Shown in pieces: positions 58,424 to 64,000 of a stretch of 64,000 bases of DNA (position 1 is its first letter; the number at the start of each line of letters is the position of its first letter). Under the pieces are notes generated by a model that was given only the letters and a program-made list of their open reading frames with translations, was not told where the DNA came from and did not search any database. A program made the translations under genes and the position numbers. This DNA comes from Varanus komodoensis (taxonomy: Eukaryota; Chordata; Lepidosauria; Squamata; Varanidae): assembly GCF_004798865.1 (NCBI RefSeq), contig NW_025335268.1, positions 30,350,731 to 30,414,730 of the forward strand, written 5' to 3'.

Positions 58424-60104
58424 AAAATGCTTCCATGTCTACTTGTAACTGTTGCATTCAAGCATTGCATTTATGAATAAACATGTAACAATAAAGTTCT
58501 CTGCTCAGGATCCTGTACAAGCTGCCTCTGCTGGAAAAAGTGAAAAATACAAAATAGTGTTGTGATTTTGGCTACAGGGTGGTATATCAATACCATTTAA
58601 TGAAGGAATAAACAGGCATTGCATAAATCTGATACGATAGAAAAAAGTACCTCTGTGCATGTGTTATGTGCCCTTCTTCTGAACCTTTAGGGGGTCAAAA
58701 TCAGTCTGGGATTAAGGAGAAGGGCAGCCGGGTCAAAGGGTATGACTTTCTAACATAGTTCTGCCCTGGCGACTCTTCGAAATTAAGCATAAGATACTCA
58801 GCATTCCCTGCAAAACCTTATCTTCGAAGCAGATGCCAGCCACTTTCCCCCAAAGGAGCACTGGAATGCAGGACTAATTATAAACGCTTATGAAAATGCA
58901 CCCATGATGAGAGGAACCTGGCTCTCTGTGACTCACTCTTGCGCCAGACAGATTCTTTGTCAAGAGCAAAATGGATATACCTGCTAAAGGGGGGAAATGG
59001 GGAAAGGACAAATGATGATGACGAGAGAAGAAGATATGACAATAGTCAGTTGGTGTAAGTCCCCCTGCCCCACACACACTTAAAAAAAAAAATCTCAACT
59101 GCAGAGAGAATAAAGGATGAACGGATTAAGTACAAGGATGTCAAGTGGATATTGCCTTGGACGCAAATGGAAATGCAAACCAAGCTCTCCAGCTCCTTTG
59201 TAAAGACTGGGTGAGCAGCATCTCTTTCAAAGCAGCCAGACAGGTGCTTGGGTCAAGAAAGGCAGCAAGACGGGCAGACCTCACAGGGATCCAGGTGCTG
59301 GGCAGCCTGGCCTGCAGTGACCTCGGTGGGGGAGGCAGAAATCTCACCCCCAGCATGGCACAAAACGGAACGTGCCACCCATGTGTGTGACCTGATTATG
59401 TGGCAGGCCCGCCAGTCCCTGGGCATTCAAGCCACACCCCCATGATCCCTTAAGGGGACCCCATTGTGGGAGTGGAGAATGGCAACCCACATACCCTTCC
59501 AGTGGAGCAAGATTAATGCCTGCAAGAGTAACATGATGAAGGCTGAAAACAAACACACACAACTTTAAAACCATACAGCACAATACTTTCAGCAGATGCC
59601 AAGGTGGCTGAAAGGATCTTACTGAATGCAGGCAACCCCTTTCTCTACCACATCTCTGGCTAATTCTGTACATGAGTAAAATTCCTTCCTAATCCCATTA
59701 ACCAGCAGCTGTCTTCTGTCCATGGCAAGTTGAAGACTTGAACTGCAGGGTAAACAGATGGAGAAGCTGGGCAACAGCAATGCCAAAGCTGTGGAGCAGG
59801 CCCCTTAATTATGGCCTGGAAGCAGACCAGAAGGGGAAGTTGCTGCCTTGGGCCCATCCCAAGGCCCCAACCCCAACAGCCAATCAATGCAACGTATTTG
59901 ATCACGGAGGGGCTGGCCTCCACCAAACTGCTGCCGTGCTTCCTTACGCTGTGGCTGCCAGGCGAAGGCCTTCTCCACTCCGGCCTCAGCCATGTGACAG
60001 TGCAAGGAAGGGATGCTCTGGCGCATTGGGAGCTTTGCTTGCTTAATGTGAGAGTGAGAAAAACAGCTCATATGAAAAAGGATGGAATCCATTGTTTCCT
60101 GCTT
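58424..60104. other. Noncoding stretch, GC-richer in the second half
   Basis: 59.1-60.05 kb is GC-richer, with many overlapping frames of 65-110 codons on both strands. None has a known motif. A possible LINE 3' tail word, GGCTACAGGGTGGTATATCA, lies at 58570 but is too short to call. Confidence 0.45.
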
Positions 60105-60193
60105 TAGACTGCAGTTCCCACAATTCCTTTCCATTGGTCATGCTGGCTGGGAATGATGGAAGTTGTAGTCCAAAATGTATGGAGGCACCAGTT
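60105..60193. repeat. Foldback element
   Basis: GACTGCAGTTCCCACAATTC, then CCATTGGTCATGCTGGCTGG, GAATGATGGAAGTTGTAGTC and CAAAATGTATGGAGGCACCA, is the centre and right arm of the foldback family at 35184. The left arm is shortened. Confidence 0.7.
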
Positions 60194-60284
60194 TTCACAC
60201 ATTTCTGTTTCTCTTTGCATGGATGTGCTGCAATCTGTCCACTTGTACTTTTGTAATATTGTCAGCCACCTTGTGAAGACATTG

Positions 60285-60500
60285 CAGGGTGGCCATATTT
60301 CTTAGCTTACAGAGGACAGTCCTCTGTTTGAAGAGCTGTCAGAGGACTGTCCTCTATTTAAAGGACTTGTAATACCCAAGTCCAATTTAGATATAAAGAA
60401 TCCCCAGAAGGAAGAGCTGTGACTTTACACTGTCCATCAATAGCTGCTGATCAGCAGACTGAACAAGGTACATAGGTCACCTTGTCACTTTTCCACCCTG
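60285..60500. mobile_element. Palindrome-rich miniature transposon, possibly hAT-like
   Basis: The element begins CAGGGTGGCCATATTTC and ends TTTTCCACCCTG, so both ends share CAGGGTGG in opposite orientation. Inside, AGAGGACAGTCCTCT (60311-60325) and AGAGGACTGTCCTCT (60341-60355) are each near-perfect palindromes and inverted copies of one another. The CAG start suggests the hAT superfamily, but no 8-bp target duplication can be seen. An alternative right end is CAAGGTGACC (reverse complement) at 60484. It has no open frame. Confidence 0.55.
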
Positions 60501-61402
60501 TAGCAAGATGTACAATATTTCTACTTCAGTTCTAATATTTATTTTCATACTTACACCTATCCATATAAATCAATACATTGTATGCATATCCATGTCCACT
60601 TTGTTAATGAAACATGCCCTGTTTTCTGAAGATTCATGTGATCCATAGTGTGCCATAATTAAAAGGAGGCAGGTTAAAAATCCTTTACATGAATAATATT
60701 CAGGGCTGGCGTTTCACTACGTGTGCTCTTGTCTTGACACGAGTGTTGCTGGCTGGCTGGAAGCATTTCTCTGCCTGCCTTAGGACTTCTGTGTGCACTG
60801 GCTGCAGACAACGTTGAGCAAAAATATTTGCAGCTTCACTTGTAGTCAGTGGGCACCGTTGTGCAATTAACAGCCATTTGTTGTGCTTTTGAGATCACGA
60901 AACTCCAATTTATCTGCATCGTCATCATCGTCATCAAAACAACATGTTGTGCTTAGTTCTAGGTTGTCAAAGAACAGGAGCCTAGACGGGCCGGCCACTG
61001 CTGTGCAAACTTACGCTTTGATGACATCTGGTGGTCTGCTCACTAGACTGCTTCCTGATACTCCAAACCATTTGCTGGTGGGCTTTCATTTCTCAACTTA
61101 CCTCTTCACATAAATATTGCAAACGTCTGTGGTTAGTGATAGGGTTTTCATTGAGGAATGATTTCCATAAGGTCTAACGACAAACTGTGTGGCGCAAGAG
61201 GTTTTGTTCTGCTGATTGAAGGACTCACAAAGCAGCCTGACCCAGAGCCTGTTCCCCGCAGTCACCATGGGCTACTGCCATGGAAACAAATGCTACTCCG
61301 TCTTCTTGCCAAACCAATTCAGCTTTGTCACTGAGGGGAGCGTGCGCTCGAGTGCATGCACATGTGCACTTTTGGCCTGTGCTAAATCAAAGTGAGAGTC
61401 GG
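60501..61402. other. Unique noncoding stretch
   Basis: No gene or repeat recognised. Confidence 0.5.
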
Positions 61403-61718
61403 TTATTATTTATTTATTTAGAAAATTTCTATGCCACCCCATTCGCCGAAGCCTTGGGGCAGCTCACAACATAAATCAATTAAAATAATATAAATTAACA
61501 ATATGAAATAAGTTAACAATATAAAATAAGTCACCCTGGCCAAAGAATAAAATTAATAAATACTATTAACAGTTAAAATGACGTTTGAATAAAAAGGTCT
61601 TAGCCTGGCGCCGAAAAACAAATAACGACGGCGCCAGGCGGACCTCTCTGGGGAGCGCATCCCATAGATTGGGCGCCACCGCAGAGTAATCCCTCCTCCG
61701 AGTACTCACCCTCCTAAT
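61403..61718 (-). mobile_element. L2-clade LINE, young 3' end, antisense
   Basis: The minus strand encodes STRRRDYSAVAPNLWDALPR, then EVRLAPSLFVFRRQAKTFLF and KRHFNC before the natural stop. The frame is intact and nearly identical in protein to the copy at 24971. The 3' tail (antisense TATTTATTTAGAAAATTTCT and CACCCCATTCGCCG) matches the tail at 4255. The insertion is strongly 5'-truncated, at about 315 bases. A GATT repeat follows at the truncated end (61720-61742). Confidence 0.9.
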
Positions 61719-62230
61719 TAATTGATTGATTGATTGATTAATCCTCAGGCCTGAGAGAGAAGTGCTGGACCATAGGGAAGAAAAAATAATGAACACCATC
61801 AGGGACAAATGTCAAAGCCCGTTCCAGTGCCCTTCTCAGCAACTGCATTAGCCAAAGGGCCACCCCAGAACCAGCCCGACATGGAACAGCAACCTGGACT
61901 GCGTGGATCATGCGTCAGCAGGTCAGAAGTGTCTCTGCCTTTTCTAGCACTTAAAAGAAAGAAAGAGAGTGGCACACGGCACGTGCCTTGCCTTGCGAAC
62001 TGCAAGAGCAGATTATGGGCTCTGCCGTTCAAACCGAAGAGGCAGGCCTGCAGGAGGAGCACACCCACTCATGCGCAACAGCCCCTTGTTTTTCAAACCA
62101 GCAGGTTACCGTTGCATGTAGACAGTCCTACTGCCTTCTCCTCTCACCCTGGATGAGGTCTTCCGTGGCTTTCTGCACACCCCAGCACCAATTTTCTTGG
62201 TGCTTATTACTTAACTTTTACCAATTTATT
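61719..62230. other. Unique noncoding stretch
   Basis: No gene recognised. The 115-codon frame at 61809-62156 has no known domain. A short (TTGA)n run lies at its left edge. Confidence 0.5.
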
Positions 62231-62366
62231 GGTCTTTAATTACTTCATATCCCACCATCACTCCAAGGAGCTCAAGGCGACTACAAGATTCCCTCCATCC
62301 TCCTTCACAACAACACTACAAAGTAGGTTTGGCTGAAAGAAGTGACCAGCCCAAGGTAGCAGCAAA
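62231..62366 (-). mobile_element. MIR-like tRNA-derived SINE, antisense, truncated
   Basis: The + strand reads TTTAATTACTTCATATCCCA, then CTCCAAGGAGCTCAAGGCGA, CACAACAACACTACAAAGTA and AAGTGACCAGCCCAAGGTAG. This is the antisense body and tail of the SINE family at 58181. The tRNA-like head is missing. Confidence 0.7.
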
Positions 62367-63163
62367 TGTCTTTTTGCTAATGTTTCCCAACAAAACAGTA
62401 TCAAAAAGTTGCCATCACAGGCTTATTGTCTAGCCTGTTCATATGCCTTGGGAGATCTAAGCCAGGTGTAAGGAACCTCTTTTATTTTATTGACCAAATT
62501 CCATCTCAGATATACTTTTGGGCCAAAAATTGAGCTTCAAATCTGTGCAGTTTTTTTTACAAAAGTCAGACTTACTCAAGTGTGCTGTGGGGCGGTTGTG
62601 TGGGTCCAAAATGGCCTACCTCGCCTGGGCAATGTCCAGGAAGGATTTCTATAGCCAGTGTGTGGCAGGTACCCCATGGGTATTCACCCAGGAAGGCCGC
62701 CAAGATCTATATCTGTGTGTGTGCGTGTGCGCATGCTGAATTGACAGCTGTCAGAAAGGATCTTTGTGCCCAGTCAATACCCAGCTTCATGGTGAGCTCC
62801 TCAAAGTGTGGGTTTTGGGGACTGGATTTTGGTTTGTTTTTTAGACTTGGCTCCTCTCAGGGTCCTCATAGGAAAGATTTTTCAGCCACAGAACCTCTGA
62901 AAAGGTGATTCTACCATCACTGTCACCTTTGGTGGTGCTTCCAGGACTGCCTCATGGGAGATTTGAAAGAGCAGATAGTAAAATCAAATCTCCCACTTTG
63001 GTCAAGTTTATAAATGCTACCACTCTCTCCATTTGACCATTTCACTTTACTGTTTGGCAACTGGTGTCCTAAATTTATTTTACATTTTATTTTTCTGTAC
63101 TTGTGCTTTGCAATTTTTGTGAACTGCCAAAAAGCTTCAGCTATGCTTCTTTATAGGCTGAAG
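62367..63163. other. Unique noncoding stretch
   Basis: No gene or repeat recognised. A short GT-rich run lies near 62715. Confidence 0.5.
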
Positions 63164-63164
63164 T

Positions 63165-63305
63165 GTCTGACTCTGCCTAATCTTGGAAGCTAAGCAGTAC
63201 AAGGCCTGGTTAGAACCTGGATGGGAGACTTGAATCCTGCACTGAGCAGAAGGTTGGACCTGATGGCCCTCAAGGCCCCTTCCAACTGAATGATTCTATG
63301 ATTCA
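63165..63305 (+). mobile_element. Chimeric SINE: 5S rRNA-derived head and CR1 tail
   Basis: The head ATCTTGGAAGCTAAGCAG at 63180, then GGCCTGGTTAGAACCTGG and ATGGGAGACT, matches the middle and 3' part of 5S rRNA (ATCTCGGAAGCTAAGCAGGG, GGCCTGGTTAGTACTTGGAT, GGGAGACC). It includes the internal control region bound by TFIIIA (box A, intermediate element, box C). Right after GGGAGACT, at about 63232, the sequence turns into a CR1 3' end: CCTGCACTGAGCAGAAGGTT, GGACCTGATGG, AAGGCCCCTTCCAACTGAAT and ATTCTATGATTC. This is the build of a SINE3-type element mobilised by CR1. The first third of 5S is absent, so it is not a 5S gene. Confidence 0.8.
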
Positions 63306-64000
63306 CCTACTAGTACAAAGTGCAATGAGCAAACTATGCTTCTTTTCCCATTTATTTACATGGACATGGGGTACTTGTAAACATGTATTGTAACAGCGAA
63401 ATAATGGAAAATTAGATTTATCTCCAAGTGTGTGCAGAACCGGGCCCGCAACCCAAAGCAAGGTTTAATGAGCCCCACAGCATTCCTCTATTGCATCTGC
63501 TGCAGCCCTCCATCACCTCCTGCCTGTTTAGTAAATTCATTCCAGAACAGAGAGGTCAAGAGGTCCATGAAATGTTGTGTTTTCTAATTGACCACATAAC
63601 TCTTGTGTTCAGCTCCTCAATTGCTTCGACATGGTCACTGGCACAGATGGATCGTTAACTCTATCCAGACTAAGAAAGCTTTCCACACCCGCAAGAAATA
63701 CAATAGCTGAAACCCAAGACTGTAAGCGACTCTCCCATCATGAGCAGTTAATGCGACTGGAGTGGGGATGGGCTGAGGGGGACACATTCCATTTTCACTA
63801 TGCAGCACTAAGGCACTGAATCTCTGTCAGTCCATCCTGTCAGTGGGGCACAGCCAGAGGAGAGTTTTGCCCCCAGTTATATTCCCAAGCCCAAGCCTGA
63901 GCCCAGTTATATTCCCAACCCCAAGCCCAAGCCCGACTGGAACATCCAGTCCATAATCCCAGAAGTCTGCCTGATGTCCTATCTATGAAATCCTCTTTGT
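63306..64000. other. Unique noncoding end of window
   Basis: No gene recognised. It contains the tandem duplication at 63871-63930. Confidence 0.5.
63871..63930. repeat. Two copies of a 30-base unit
   Basis: CCCAGTTATATTCCCAAGCC with CAAGCCTGA is followed by CCCAGTTATATTCCCAACCC with CAAGCCCAA. The copies differ at only a few positions. The unit also contains shorter AAGCCC repeats. Confidence 0.9.

Noticed and set aside
63165-63232. Functional 5S rRNA gene
   Set aside because: The first third of 5S is missing and the sequence turns into a CR1 tail, so it is a SINE.
1-64000. Endogenous retrovirus, LTR element, Polinton or CRISPR array
   Set aside because: No LTR pair, no gag/pol/env or capsid-type motif and no regular spaced repeat array was seen. 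All reverse transcriptase motifs found are of LINE type.

Overview
The window looks like nuclear DNA of a squamate (or more broadly lepidosaur) reptile. The base composition is AT-leaning, with long unique stretches and no convincing host exon, tRNA gene or rRNA gene. The repeats are those expected of squamates: L2-clade and CR1-clade LINEs, a BovB/RTE LINE, tRNA-derived MIR-like SINEs, a tRNA-Ala-like SINE, and several inverted-repeat miniature DNA transposons. The species cannot be named from the sequence. Family assignments rest on recognised protein motifs and remembered consensus patterns; no database search was run.

Layout. 1-9.9 kb is mostly unique sequence with a short L2 tail (4.26-4.32 kb), a CT/TA/TG microsatellite (5.77-5.86 kb), a CR1 3' tail (6.0-6.1 kb) and an antisense CR1 piece (7.56-7.71 kb). 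9.9-12.4 kb is a repeat cluster: a MIR-like SINE, an antisense L2 tail, and two L2 3' ends in opposite orientation. 12.4-24.9 kb is mainly unique, with an antisense L2 piece (14.7 kb), SINEs (17.1 and 21.3 kb), CR1 (18.3 kb) and RTE (18.8 kb). 24.9-27.6 kb is the centrepiece: a young, nearly open L2 LINE lying inside an older CR1. 28.4 kb and 35.2 kb carry foldback elements. 31.2-32.7 kb is a long, older antisense L2. 35.6-37.4 kb is repeat-poor and could hold conserved noncoding elements. 38.1-39.5 kb has three L2 pieces. 42.4-51.4 kb has CR1, two well-formed miniature DNA transposons (46.1 and 48.2 kb), a tRNA-Ala-like SINE (49.4 kb) and a BovB 3' end (51.0-51.4 kb). 53.7-63.9 kb has a GC/TC microsatellite, a MIR-like SINE with an exact B box (58.2 kb), a palindrome-rich foldback (60.3 kb), a young antisense L2 (61.4 kb) and a chimeric SINE with a 5S rRNA-derived head and CR1 tail (63.2 kb).

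How the parts relate. LINEs supply the enzymes and the SINEs borrow their 3' ends. The 5S-headed SINE carries a CR1-type tail, and the MIR-like SINEs are of the kind thought to use L2. The L2 copies span a range of ages, from one with a single in-frame stop to barely recognisable remnants, so this clade was active over a long period. No gene of the host could be supported, so the window is best read as an intergenic region or the inside of a very long intron. I found no new biological system. The most notable observations are the nested L2-in-CR1 insertion, the 5S-CR1 chimeric SINE and the several foldback elements.
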